DNA of 19,133 nucleotides from CAYVGO01 sp964450725 (lineage in GTDB: Bacteria > Bacteroidota > Bacteroidia > Bacteroidales > UBA932): positions 1 through 19,133 of the forward strand of contig CAYVGO010000045.1 of NCBI GenBank assembly GCA_964450725.1, in the 5' to 3' direction. Below, one piece after another: positions 1-7,113 of this stretch (positions are counted from its first letter, which is position 1; every line of letters begins with the position of its first letter). Position numbers and translations under genes: made by a program. The notes beneath the pieces were generated by a model, which saw nothing but the letters and a program-made list of their open reading frames with translations, did no database searches and had not been told where the DNA came from.

Positions 1-160
1 ACTTCGCAGCGGCAGGAAAGTGTCAGACAGACCCCGGATGGGACTTTATTCTGAGAGCAGGTTGATTTCTGAGGATTAAAAAGAATAAATACAGCAAAGA
101 AAACAATTTACCAAGAATAACTTATAGTCATAAAATTGTAACTCTTAATCGATTCAAAGC
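1..160. other. GC-rich window edge and pstA leader
   Basis: About the first 60 bases are clearly richer in G and C than the rest of the window. No start-to-stop gene is visible. Two short frames are open from the left edge (ending at 54 and at 79), but neither peptide resembles PstC or any family I recognise. Bases 80-160 are AT-rich leader for pstA. The nearest -7-like sequence, TAAAATTG at 133-140, misses the Bacteroidota consensus by one base and has no -33 partner, so I do not call a promoter. PstC, which normally lies directly before pstA, is not here. Confidence 0.4.
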
Positions 161-1009
161 ATGAGAGAAAAACAGATAAAACAAATCATTATATTTTGGC
201 TCTTTAGAATCATCACACTATCGGTCATTGCTGTTTTAGTATGGATATTAGGCTTTTTGGTTGTACGTGGAATAGGAGTTATTTCATGGGATTTTTTAAC
301 AACATATCCTACGGAGGGTATGACCCAAGGCGGAATTTTTCCGGCTATTGTAGGTACGCTATGTTTGGTGGCAGGCTCCATTGTCTTTGCTTTTCCTGTA
401 GGGGTAATGTCTGGAATTTATATGAATGAATATGCTTCTAAAAGTAAAATTACGAAGTTTATCCGTATCATGACCAATAATTTATCAAGCATTCCTTCAA
501 TTGTTTTCGGGCTTTTTGGTATGTCTTTATTCGTTAATACATTGGGATTTGGGGATAGTATTTTAGCCGGGTCTTTAACCTTAGGATTATTGGTTTTACC
601 GATAGTGATTCGTACAACCGAAGAATCTTTAAAAGCCATTCCTAATATTTACAGAGAAGGGAGTCGAGCTTTGGGAGCCACCAAGTTACAAACTATCCGC
701 AGAGTTGTTTTGCCGATGGGTTTTTCCAACATTATGACCGGGTTAATTTTATCGGTAGGACGCGTATCCGGAGAGACAGCTCCGATTTTATTTACAGTAG
801 CGGCTTACTTTTTACCCAAACTTCCTACATCAATTTTTGACCAAGTCATGGTTTTACCTTACCATCTCTATGTTTTGGTTACCAGTGGTACTAATATTGA
901 ATCGGCACGTCCTATCGCTTATGGTACGGCACTTGTTCTCATTTTTATTGTACTTTTAGTCAATATTGTTGCCGCTCTTTTACGGAATATATTCTCAAAA
1001 AAATTATAG
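161..1009 (+). CDS. pstA: Phosphate ABC transporter permease PstA
   Basis: PstA is one of the two inner-membrane permease subunits of the PstSCAB high-affinity phosphate importer. The 282-residue length is normal. The sequence shows about six hydrophobic segments: one at residues 9-35 preceding a short outer loop, then stretches near 62-82, 108-128, 133-150, 190-220 and 255-275. The binding-protein-dependent permease EAA loop lies at about 165-185 (REGSRALGA followed by the RRVVLP end), the site that docks onto PstB. The short motif SSIPSIVFG at 109-117 and SGETAP in the later part are typical of PstA. The ATG at 161 has no clear Shine-Dalgarno, as usual in this phylum. pstB and phoU follow on the same strand, which supports the call. 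No pstC is seen within the 160 bases upstream, so the usual tight pstC-pstA pairing is broken or interrupted. Confidence 0.95.
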   Translation: MREKQIKQIIIFWLFRIITLSVIAVLVWILGFLVVRGIGVISWDFLTTYPTEGMTQGGIFPAIVGTLCLVAGSIVFAFPVGVMSGIYMNEYASKSKITKFIRIMTNNLSSIPSIVFGLFGMSLFVNTLGFGDSILAGSLTLGLLVLPIVIRTTEESLKAIPNIYREGSRALGATKLQTIRRVVLPMGFSNIMTGLILSVGRVSGETAPILFTVAAYFLPKLPTSIFDQVMVLPYHLYVLVTSGTNIESARPIAYGTALVLIFIVLLVNIVAALLRNIFSKKL

Positions 1010-1014
1010 ATGAA

Positions 1015-1109
1015 TGAATTGAAATACCCTATAGGTGCCGTCATTGCGAGGACGAAAAGAGAAGAAAGTTCTCGCAATAAAAATGTTCTTTTACATTCAC
1101 AATTCATAT
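1015..1109. repeat. Palindromic heptamer element, copy 1 (pstA-pstB)
   Basis: The left arm TGAATTGAAATAC (1015-1027) and right arm ATTCACAATTCATA (1096-1109) are each identical to stretches of the element between pstB and phoU (1902-1914 and 1954-1967). Between the arms sits a second palindrome: ATTGCGAG at 1043-1050 pairs perfectly with CTCGCAAT at 1071-1078, giving an 8-base-pair stem with a 20-base loop. The core TCATTGCGAGGACGAA resembles a class of interspersed GTCATTGCGAGG repeats known from many bacterial genomes. The whole spacer is free of stops in the pstB frame. Confidence 0.7.
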
Positions 1110-1135
1110 ACACGATTAAACAGTTACACAACGTC

Positions 1136-1882
1136 ATGATACAAACTAAAAATATCAACTTTTACTATGGAGACTTCCATGCGTTAAAAAATATTTCCAT
1201 GGAAATTGACCGTCATACGGTAACGGCATTCATTGGACCTTCAGGATGTGGAAAGTCAACCTTTTTACGATTACTCAACAGAATGAATGATTTGATTGAC
1301 AACACCAAATTAACGGGAGAAATATTTATTGAGAAAGAGAATATCTATGACAAAAAAATTAACGTTGACAAGTTGCGCACTAAAGTAGGAATGGTATTTC
1401 AAAAGCCCAACCCTTTTGCACAGTCTATTTTTGAAAATGTGGCTTATGGCATGAGGGTTGCCGGAATAAGAGATAAACATACCATTGCAGAAAGTGTAGA
1501 AACATCTCTTCGCAGTGCTGCTTTGTGGGAAGAAGTAAAGGATAAATTAAAGAAGTCGGCATTTGAACTCTCCGGAGGACAACAGCAAAGACTTTGTATT
1601 GCGAGGGCTTTAGCCGTCAAGCCGAAAATATTACTAATGGATGAACCGGCATCTGCTCTTGACCCTCTTTCTACTGCTAAAATTGAAGATTTGATATTTA
1701 CATTAAAAAAAGATTATACTATCGTTATCGTTACTCATAACATGCAACAGGCCGCAAGGGTATCAGATAAAACTGCTTTTTTTTACTTGGGTGAGTTAAT
1801 TGAATTTGGAAGTACAAAAGAGATTTTTTTAAAACCCCAAGTCGAAGCAACACAAAATTATATTACCGGAAGATTCGGATAA
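1136..1882 (+). CDS. pstB: Phosphate ABC transporter ATPase PstB
   Basis: PstB is the cytoplasmic ATPase that powers phosphate import through PstC/PstA. From the ATG at 1136 the protein has 248 residues, matching the usual family length. All ABC motifs are present: Walker A GPSGCGKST at 34-42, Q-loop Q89, signature LSGGQQQR at 145-152, Walker B ILLMDEP at 165-171, and the H-loop histidine H201. The frame is also open back to an ATG at 1010, directly after the pstA stop, which would add 42 residues. That extension is the translation of a palindromic repeat spacer and has no counterpart in PstB, so I chose 1136, where the typical PstB N-terminus (beta strand, then FYYG) begins. It is probably co-transcribed with pstA and phoU. 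Confidence 0.96.
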   Translation: MIQTKNINFYYGDFHALKNISMEIDRHTVTAFIGPSGCGKSTFLRLLNRMNDLIDNTKLTGEIFIEKENIYDKKINVDKLRTKVGMVFQKPNPFAQSIFENVAYGMRVAGIRDKHTIAESVETSLRSAALWEEVKDKLKKSAFELSGGQQQRLCIARALAVKPKILLMDEPASALDPLSTAKIEDLIFTLKKDYTIVIVTHNMQQAARVSDKTAFFYLGELIEFGSTKEIFLKPQVEATQNYITGRFG

Positions 1883-1887
1883 AATGA

Positions 1888-1975
1888 TGAATTGTGAATT
1901 GTGAATTGAAATACACTCTACGTATAGTAGGTAACCATGATTCACAATTCACAATTCACAATTCATAATTCATAA
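1888..1975. repeat. Palindromic heptamer element, copy 2 (pstB-phoU)
   Basis: Three tandem copies of TGAATTG (1888-1908) are followed by a loop of 32 bases and then by five tandem heptamers (1941-1975): three TTCACAA and two TTCATAA. The two arrays are reverse complements and can form a stem of about 20 base pairs. It occupies nearly the whole spacer. The transcript could fold it as a large hairpin, but no T-run follows, so I do not call it a terminator. It shares both arms with the element before pstB. Confidence 0.85.
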
Positions 1976-1984
1976 TTAATTGAC

Positions 1985-2647
1985 ATGAAACATACAGAAA
2001 ACGAAACCAAAATTCTAAAGAGTCACCACATAGAAATGTGGAACTTAGTACAAAATCAAATACACAAAGCCTTTGATGCTTTGCAACATCACAATAAGGC
2101 TTTGGCACATGAAGTACTTGCGTGTGAACGTGTAGTCAATGCTCAGGAGTTGGTCGTAGATCACCATTGCGAGGACTTCATTGCACTCTTTGCTCCCGTG
2201 GCTATAGACTTGAGATTTGTATTATCTTTGCTCAAAATTACCAATAATCTTGAACGTATTGGGGACTTTGCTGAAAGTATTGCTTTATTTGTTATTCATC
2301 ATCAAACAAAACCTTTAGATAAAGTATTTCTCGAAGAATTAGAACTCGTAAAGATGATGGAAACGGCAGAAGAAATGCTCTCTAAAGCCCGTCAAACTTT
2401 GGTATTGGAAAAAAGTACCGATTGCGGAAATGTTATGGCCATGGACGATGTATTGGATACTATCAACCGTAAAGCGGTAAAGGTGATAGCACGGCAAATA
2501 CAGAATAACCCAGATGCTACTGAAGAATTATTACACATTCATGCTGTCATTCGAAGAATCGAACGTATTGGGGATAGAATTAGTAATATTGTCGAAGATA
2601 TTGTCTTTTTTGTTGATGCAAAAGAATTAAGACACCTGAAAAAATAA
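1985..2647 (+). CDS. phoU: Phosphate signalling complex protein PhoU
   Basis: PhoU is a cytoplasmic all-helical protein that links the Pst transporter to the PhoR kinase and holds Pho signalling off when phosphate is plentiful. The 220-residue protein has the expected two repeated three-helix bundles. The metal-binding signature appears twice: NLERIGDFAE at 88-97 and RIERIGDRISNIVED at 191-205. The PVAIDLRF motif at 71-78 is also typical. It is the third gene of the pst cluster, 102 bases after pstB, with that spacer filled by the heptamer inverted repeat. The sensor pair follows 87 bases downstream, so the gene sits exactly between transporter and two-component system. Confidence 0.95.
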   Translation: MKHTENETKILKSHHIEMWNLVQNQIHKAFDALQHHNKALAHEVLACERVVNAQELVVDHHCEDFIALFAPVAIDLRFVLSLLKITNNLERIGDFAESIALFVIHHQTKPLDKVFLEELELVKMMETAEEMLSKARQTLVLEKSTDCGNVMAMDDVLDTINRKAVKVIARQIQNNPDATEELLHIHAVIRRIERIGDRISNIVEDIVFFVDAKELRHLKK

Positions 2648-2734
2648 AGATAAATAGTTAATGATAATGAAGGAGACTCTCCGAAAATTCACCTTTAATT
2701 CTTTACCTTTAACCCTTTTACCAATCATAACAAG

Positions 2735-3400
2735 ATGAAAAATAAAATACTTATTGTTGATGATGAAATTGATTTGTTGGGAATATTGGCATATAACTTT
2801 GAAAAAAGCGGATATGATATTGAAACTTGTACTTCAGGAGAAGAGTTACTTGATTACTTTGCAAAAGGCAAGAGTTGTGATTTAATCTTGTTAGACGTTA
2901 TGATGAGTGGAATGACCGGTTTTGAGACGGCTAAAAAAATGAGAGAATGCGGAAAAAATGTACCCATTATTTTTTTAACGGCATTAGATACAGAAAGTGA
3001 TATGTTAAAGGGTTTTGACATCGGAGCTGACGATTATATTGCCAAACCTTTTTCTGTTAAGGAAGTGATGGCTCGAGCGAAAGCAGTATTATCAAGAATG
3101 CCAAAAAAATCAAAGATTATCTCTTATAAAAATATTGTCATAGATTTAATTAGAAAAATAGTAACTATTGAAAAACTTGAGTTGAAACTTACCAAAACCG
3201 AGTACGCACTTTTATTAACATTTATAGAAAGCAGAGGGAGGTATTTTTCGCGCGAAGAATTATTAGATAAAGTGTGGAAAGATGAAGTTTATGTAGAACT
3301 TAGAACTGTAGATGTTCATATTGCCCGACTTCGTAAAAAGTTATCTTCTGCCGGAAACATCATTGTCAGTCGCAGTGGATATGGATATGCCATAGAATAA
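2735..3400 (+). CDS. phoB: OmpR-family response regulator, PhoB-like
   Basis: This is a DNA-binding response regulator of 221 residues. The receiver domain (about 1-120) has the acidic pair D9/D10, phospho-acceptor D54 in LILLDVMM, T82 and K104 (KPF). The C-terminal half (about 126-221) is a winged-helix domain with the usual ending in which a DVHIARLRKKL helix precedes a GYGY hairpin. The kinase gene starts 57 bases downstream. Position after pstA-pstB-phoU suggests control of the phosphate regulon. The sequence alone does not separate PhoB from other OmpR-class regulators, so the gene name rests on context. Its leader (2684-2734) is rich in CCTTTAA-like motifs, including TACCTTTA at 2704-2711, but lacks a matching -33 element. 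Confidence 0.85.
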   Translation: MKNKILIVDDEIDLLGILAYNFEKSGYDIETCTSGEELLDYFAKGKSCDLILLDVMMSGMTGFETAKKMRECGKNVPIIFLTALDTESDMLKGFDIGADDYIAKPFSVKEVMARAKAVLSRMPKKSKIISYKNIVIDLIRKIVTIEKLELKLTKTEYALLLTFIESRGRYFSREELLDKVWKDEVYVELRTVDVHIARLRKKLSSAGNIIVSRSGYGYAIE

Positions 3401-3457
3401 TGATTAGCATATTCTTTTTCATTTTTCCTTCTTTCTTTTTTTTATACCTTACTTCTT

Positions 3458-4711
3458 ATGACAACAAAATACAAAACAAAACTTTTTATTTATTTTTTTA
3501 TTGTCTTCATTCTTTTTTCGGCAATCATTATTATTTATCAGCAGATAAGAGAAAAAGAATACAAGCAAAAATTAGTGGAAACACAGTTGGATATTTATGC
3601 TCAGATGCTTTCCGACACATTACCACTTATAAGTATTATTCCTGATAAATTACGGATTACAAAAATCAATAAAGGTGGAAAAGTTATTTATGACAATGGG
3701 ATAACCAATACCCAAACACTGCAAAATCATAATTTCAGACCGGAAATTATTGAAGCATCAAAATATGGTTATGGTAGCGATATTCGCCAATCTCAATCTC
3801 TAAAAGAACCTTTTTTGTACTATGCACGCCGAACCGATAAGGGCTTTATCAGAGTAGCATTGCCCTATAACTCCGATATAGAAACTTTGTTAAAACCCGA
3901 TAAAACTTTTTTAATCATATCGCTATTATTATTTACTATTGCCATGTTATTGCTTTGGTGGATTGTCAAAAGTTTTGGATTAAGTGTAGAAAAATTACGT
4001 ACAGATATTATTCAACAACAAAAAGTACAGTCTGACATGAAAGCCGAAATGACACTATCCATTGCCCACGAATTACGTACACCGGTTGCAGCCATCAGAG
4101 GATATACAGAAACACTCCAAGACGACAGTATTCCTGAAGACAAAAGAACATATTTTATAGAGCGAACACATGCTGCAGCAATAAGACTTTCTGAGTTATT
4201 GAAAGATATTTCCTTGTTAAGTAAAATTGAAGAATCTGCACACCTTTTCCATAATGAAAAAGTAAATATCAAGGACTTAATGAATCAGATTGTAGAAGAA
4301 TTTTCCCAACCAATTAGCACTAATGCTATTACAATAGAAAACAATCTGAAATCTGAAATGGAAGTTTATGGTAACAAAACATTACTTTACTCAATTTTCA
4401 GAAACCTTTTGGAGAATGCAGTTAAGTATGCCGGAAAATGGGTAACCATAAGAATTTGTTGTGATAAAGAGGATAAAGAATTTTATTATTTTTCTTTAAC
4501 CGATACAGGAATTGGTGTAGATGAGAAGTTATTATCCCGTATTTTTGAACGGTTTTACAGAGTCAACGATGGTCGTTCTCGGCAAGATGGTGGTTCAGGA
4601 TTAGGGTTAGCTATCGTACGTCACGCAGTTTTACATCATGGCGGTAAAATTTCGGCTAAAAATCATCCTAAAGGTGGATTAGTCGTTGAATTTTCTCTAC
4701 GGAAAAATTAA
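3458..4711 (+). CDS. phoR: Membrane sensor histidine kinase, PhoR-like
   Basis: This 417-residue sensor kinase has a transmembrane helix at about 9-27, an extracytoplasmic segment of roughly 120 residues, and a second helix at about 150-171. The HisKA domain carries the H-box SIAHELRTP with phospho-acceptor H204. The ATPase domain has the N-box LLENAVKYA (N320), G1 DTGIGVD at 349-355, the F-box RIFERFYRV and G2 GGSGLGLAIV at 378-387. No PAS or HAMP domain is obvious. The ATG at 3458 was chosen because the hydrophobic segment follows at once. A different frame starting at 3400, overlapping the regulator stop, is a shadow. The pair with the upstream regulator and the pst/phoU context supports a phosphate-sensing role; this is inference from position. 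Confidence 0.88.
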   Translation: MTTKYKTKLFIYFFIVFILFSAIIIIYQQIREKEYKQKLVETQLDIYAQMLSDTLPLISIIPDKLRITKINKGGKVIYDNGITNTQTLQNHNFRPEIIEASKYGYGSDIRQSQSLKEPFLYYARRTDKGFIRVALPYNSDIETLLKPDKTFLIISLLLFTIAMLLLWWIVKSFGLSVEKLRTDIIQQQKVQSDMKAEMTLSIAHELRTPVAAIRGYTETLQDDSIPEDKRTYFIERTHAAAIRLSELLKDISLLSKIEESAHLFHNEKVNIKDLMNQIVEEFSQPISTNAITIENNLKSEMEVYGNKTLLYSIFRNLLENAVKYAGKWVTIRICCDKEDKEFYYFSLTDTGIGVDEKLLSRIFERFYRVNDGRSRQDGGSGLGLAIVRHAVLHHGGKISAKNHPKGGLVVEFSLRKN

Positions 4712-4721
4712 AATGTTATGA

Positions 4722-4750
4722 TTTATTGACTCCGTAACGTGTCAAATAAA
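4722..4750. terminator. Possible shared hairpin between convergent genes
   Basis: TTTATTGAC (4722-4730) pairs with GTCAAATAAA (4741-4750) with one bulged base and a 10-base loop. It lies in the 49-base gap between the kinase and the convergent MFS gene, where a two-way terminator would be expected. The stem is AT-rich and no T-run follows, so the call is weak. Confidence 0.35.
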
Positions 4751-4760
4751 TTACTAACAA

Positions 4761-5966
4761 TCAGAATTTGTCTATTTTCAATCGCTTTGACAATATCAAA
4801 AGTGTCAATGTAATAAGAACTGATAGAAACAAGTAGAGTGTTGTGAGTGAAAAATACATTTCTATCGCTTGAAATACACCCGATGCTAAAATAATAAATA
4901 GAAATGATAATAAATTACCATAAGCCAACATTGTTCCCAAGGTTCGACCTTTTACATTAGCTTGTATCCATGCGTCTAAGGGAACTTTGAACCATCCGCT
5001 GAAAAACGCCATACAAAATATCAAAAGTTGCAATAAGTAATTTTGCGGCTGTAAAAAGTAGAGCATCAATAAAGAGATAACAGTACCTATACCTCCCCAA
5101 AAAACAATACGTAAGTTTACTTTTTGTTTGGATAATATACCTGCCGTAAAACAACCTAATCCTATCCCGATAGCGGCAATAGCAAGTAACATTCCTTTTT
5201 GAGTATTTGTAAAGTTGGGAATTATTTTCTGATAAACATAAAGTAATAGTTGTATTGAAGCTCCTAAAAACCAAAATATACATAGCCCAAATACAACTGC
5301 ATTTAATCCTTTGAAGTTTTTTGCCTCTCGATAAGCATCACGAACAAATAAAACAGGATTTGTACTTTCCGTCACTTTTTCTACTGCTGTTTCTCCTACT
5401 TTCAGCGTTAAACTTGCCACATAACCCAATATTGACAATAACAATAAAACTCCCATTGCAAAGTAAATAGAATAACCGTCAGACAAAATGGCTGCCAAAA
5501 ATGTACCTAAAAGAACGCCTCCAAAAGATACTGTTTCCATTACACCGGAACCGAAAGAAACTTGCTGTACTCCCCCAATATCACGAATTAAACCATACTT
5601 GGCCGGAGAAAACAAGGCACTTTGCAAGCCCATCAAAAAAATAGAAAAAATAACCACCCCTTCGATTTTTGTATAAAACCCGATGATGGCAATAATCATA
5701 ATCGGAATTTCTGCCAACTTGGCACTTTGGACTATCTTCACCTTCAAATACTTTTTAGCCAAATTTCCGGCTAATGGTGAAAAGATAATGTAAGGTAACA
5801 CAAAAAGTGCTGCGGCAAGTGTTACCAATAATGTTTGATATTGCTCTGAGACCCAGAAAATAATAACAAAACTTGCATAACTTTTCAGGAAGTTATCATT
5901 AAAAACTCCCAAGAAATTGGTGGTAAAAAGTGATGACCACTTTGATTTTGAGTTATTTAAATTCAT
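4761..5966 (-). CDS. MFS transporter, LplT (lysophospholipid transporter)-like
   Basis: This is a polytopic major facilitator protein with about twelve hydrophobic segments. The N-terminus FLGVFNDNFLK is the hallmark of the LplT branch, which flips lysophospholipids inward across the inner membrane; the segment SGWFKVPLDAWIQ in the second half fits the same branch. From the ATG at 5966 it has 401 residues. The frame is open to an ATG at 6029, adding 21 hydrophobic residues, but the family begins a few residues before the FLGVFNDNF helix, so 5966 is preferred. In Proteobacteria LplT is paired or fused with the acyltransferase Aas; no such gene is here, so the substrate is uncertain. It is the last gene of a minus-strand run and is isolated from rpmA by a strong terminator. 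Confidence 0.75.
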   Translation of the reverse strand: MNLNNSKSKWSSLFTTNFLGVFNDNFLKSYASFVIIFWVSEQYQTLLVTLAAALFVLPYIIFSPLAGNLAKKYLKVKIVQSAKLAEIPIMIIAIIGFYTKIEGVVIFSIFLMGLQSALFSPAKYGLIRDIGGVQQVSFGSGVMETVSFGGVLLGTFLAAILSDGYSIYFAMGVLLLLSILGYVASLTLKVGETAVEKVTESTNPVLFVRDAYREAKNFKGLNAVVFGLCIFWFLGASIQLLLYVYQKIIPNFTNTQKGMLLAIAAIGIGLGCFTAGILSKQKVNLRIVFWGGIGTVISLLMLYFLQPQNYLLQLLIFCMAFFSGWFKVPLDAWIQANVKGRTLGTMLAYGNLLSFLFIILASGVFQAIEMYFSLTTLYLFLSVLITLTLLILSKRLKIDKF

Positions 5967-6044
5967 ATTTTTAGAAAATAAAAATGACAATATTGCAACA
6001 ACCATTGTATGGTATAGCCCTAATATCATCAGAATAGGTCATAA

Positions 6045-6078
6045 TAAAAAAGTTGCCCGGCATTATATCCGAGCAACT
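6045..6078 (-). terminator. Rho-independent terminator of rplU-rpmA
   Basis: Read on the minus strand, AGTTGCTCGG, an 8-base loop and CCGGGCAACT form a 10-base-pair stem (one T-G wobble), followed directly by six T residues. It lies 34 bases after the rpmA stop and separates the ribosomal pair from the MFS gene. Confidence 0.9.
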
Positions 6079-6111
6079 TCTCCCTAAACCATTTTTATGA
6101 AAAATTTTATC

Positions 6112-6369
6112 TTATGCTATAGGAACTACAGACACAAAAGAGCGTCCGTTAGATTTTTTTTGAAATGCAACCAAACCGTCTATTAAAGCAAACAATGTAT
6201 GATCTTTACCTATACCTACATTATTTCCGGGATGATGCACTGTTCCACGTTGGCGTACAATAATATTACCGGCTTTGGCTTTTTGTCCACCGAATAATTT
6301 TACTCCCAATCGTTTACTTTCGGAATCACGACCGTTACGTGAACTACCGACACCTTTCTTATGAGCCAT
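6112..6369 (-). CDS. rpmA: 50S ribosomal protein L27
   Basis: L27 is a small basic protein of the large ribosomal subunit whose N-terminal tail reaches towards the peptidyl transferase centre. The 85-residue length is standard. The start MAHKKGVGSS begins directly with the mature sequence, without the cleaved N-terminal extension known in Firmicutes. The signatures RLGVKLFGGQ, IIVRQRGT and PGNNVGIGKDHTLFA are all present. It follows rplU after 11 bases, the conserved bacterial order, and ends before a strong terminator, so the two genes form a simple bicistronic operon. Confidence 0.98.
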   Translation of the reverse strand: MAHKKGVGSSRNGRDSESKRLGVKLFGGQKAKAGNIIVRQRGTVHHPGNNVGIGKDHTLFALIDGLVAFQKKSNGRSFVSVVPIA

Positions 6370-6380
6370 ATTCTTTTATA

Positions 6381-6695
6381 CTATTGAATGTTAATCTTTT
6401 CTATTTCTATTTGCGTAAACATCTGGCGATGTCCGTTTTTCTTTTGGTAGCCCTTACGACGTTTTTTCTTAAAAACAATCACTTTCTCTCCTTTAAGGTT
6501 GGCTAAGACTTTTGCAGAAATGCTACAACCCGAAACTGTAGGCACACCTACACTTACTTTACCATCTTGGTCTAACAAAAGTACTTTATCAAATTGCAAC
6601 GATGTTCCAACTTCTTGATTAAGATTATGAACATACAACTTTTGATTGTTTTCCACTTTAAATTGTTGACCGGCGATCTCTACTATTGCGTACAT
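6381..6695 (-). CDS. rplU: 50S ribosomal protein L21
   Basis: L21 is a large-subunit protein that binds 23S rRNA. The 104-residue protein starts MYAIVEIAGQQFKVE, the family signature, and has the basic KKKRRKGYQKKNGHRQ stretch near residues 76-91 that contacts rRNA. It is the first gene of the rplU-rpmA operon. A near-perfect Bacteroidota promoter lies at 6723-6753, giving a leader of roughly 20 bases with no obvious Shine-Dalgarno site. Confidence 0.98.
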   Translation of the reverse strand: MYAIVEIAGQQFKVENNQKLYVHNLNQEVGTSLQFDKVLLLDQDGKVSVGVPTVSGCSISAKVLANLKGEKVIVFKKKRRKGYQKKNGHRQMFTQIEIEKINIQ

Positions 6696-6722
6696 AATGT
6701 ATCTGACTTTTTATTTCGGTTG

Positions 6723-6753
6723 CAAAGGTACAGTTTTTTTTCTTTTTCACAAA
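6723..6753 (-). promoter_or_regulatory. Bacteroidota-type promoter of rplU-rpmA
   Basis: On the minus strand TTTG (6750-6753), exactly 19 bases, then TACCTTTG (6723-6730) match the housekeeping promoter consensus of this phylum. The spacer is A-rich and ends ACTG, and the -7 box is followed by CA, as in the tRNA-Asn promoter. Transcription should start near 6716. Confidence 0.88.
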
Positions 6754-6932
6754 ATCATGGAAAAATATTTTATCAAATCTATCAATGATGTGATATTTCA
6801 TACGATCAATATCAGTAAAGTCAACCCCAAAATGTTACTTTTACTGATGGCAATCATATATTCAAACTCTATAACGGAACAAAATATATATTATTTTTCT
6901 TATTGTTATCCGACATCACGATGCCTTGAAAT

Positions 6933-6965
6933 AAAAAAGGTTGCCCTGATTTTGGACAACCTTTT
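6933..6965 (-). terminator. Rho-independent terminator of tRNA-Asn
   Basis: On the minus strand AAAGGTTGTCC pairs with GGGCAACCTTT (one T-G wobble) around the loop AAAATCA, followed by a T-run. It begins immediately after the tRNA 3' end. The bases from here to the rplU promoter (6754-6932) show no gene or recognisable site. Confidence 0.88.
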
Positions 6966-6966
6966 G

Positions 6967-7040
6967 CTCCCCCTCAAGGACTTGAACCTTGGACCCCATG
7001 ATTAACAGTCATGTGCTCTAACCGACTGAGCTAAGGAGGA
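6967..7040 (-). tRNA. tRNA-Asn (anticodon GUU)
   Basis: The minus strand folds into a complete 74-base cloverleaf. The acceptor stem is TCCTCCT with AGGGGGA and discriminator G. The D stem is GCTC/GAGC. The anticodon arm is CATGA-CTGTTAA-TCATG, placing GTT at the anticodon. The variable loop has five bases, and the T arm is CAAGG-TTCAAGT-CCTTG. The 3' CCA is not encoded and must be added after transcription. It is a single-gene unit with its own promoter and terminator. Confidence 0.97.
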
Positions 7041-7077
7041 ATAATAAATCTTAAACTTATTATGATTAAATCGGCTG

Positions 7078-7108
7078 CAAAAGTACAGTTTTTTTTTTCG
7101 ACATGCAA
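7078..7108 (-). promoter_or_regulatory. Bacteroidota-type promoter of tRNA-Asn
   Basis: On the minus strand TTG (7106-7108), 20 bases, then TACTTTTG (7078-7085). As at rplU the spacer is A-rich, ends ACTG, and the -7 box is followed by CA. The site lies 37 bases upstream of the mature tRNA 5' end, so a short 5' leader would be trimmed by RNase P. Confidence 0.8.
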
Positions 7109-7113
7109 CTTGA

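Noticed and set aside
1888..1975. Heptamer inverted array read as a small CRISPR array or as a terminator
   Set aside because: The 7-base units have no spacers, no cas genes are near, and no T-run follows the hairpin.
2165..2176. CATTGCGAGGAC inside phoU, identical to 12 bases of the palindrome at 1042-1053
   Set aside because: It codes H61-C-E-D64 in a well-aligned part of PhoU, has no inverted partner nearby, and is probably coincidence.
3400..3645. Small open frame overlapping the response regulator stop
   Set aside because: It lies in another frame over the start of the histidine kinase, which has clear domains; no family resemblance.
6697..7005. Plus-strand open frame between rplU and the tRNA
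   Set aside because: It runs antisense through the rplU promoter, a terminator and the tRNA-Asn gene and has no protein-like features.
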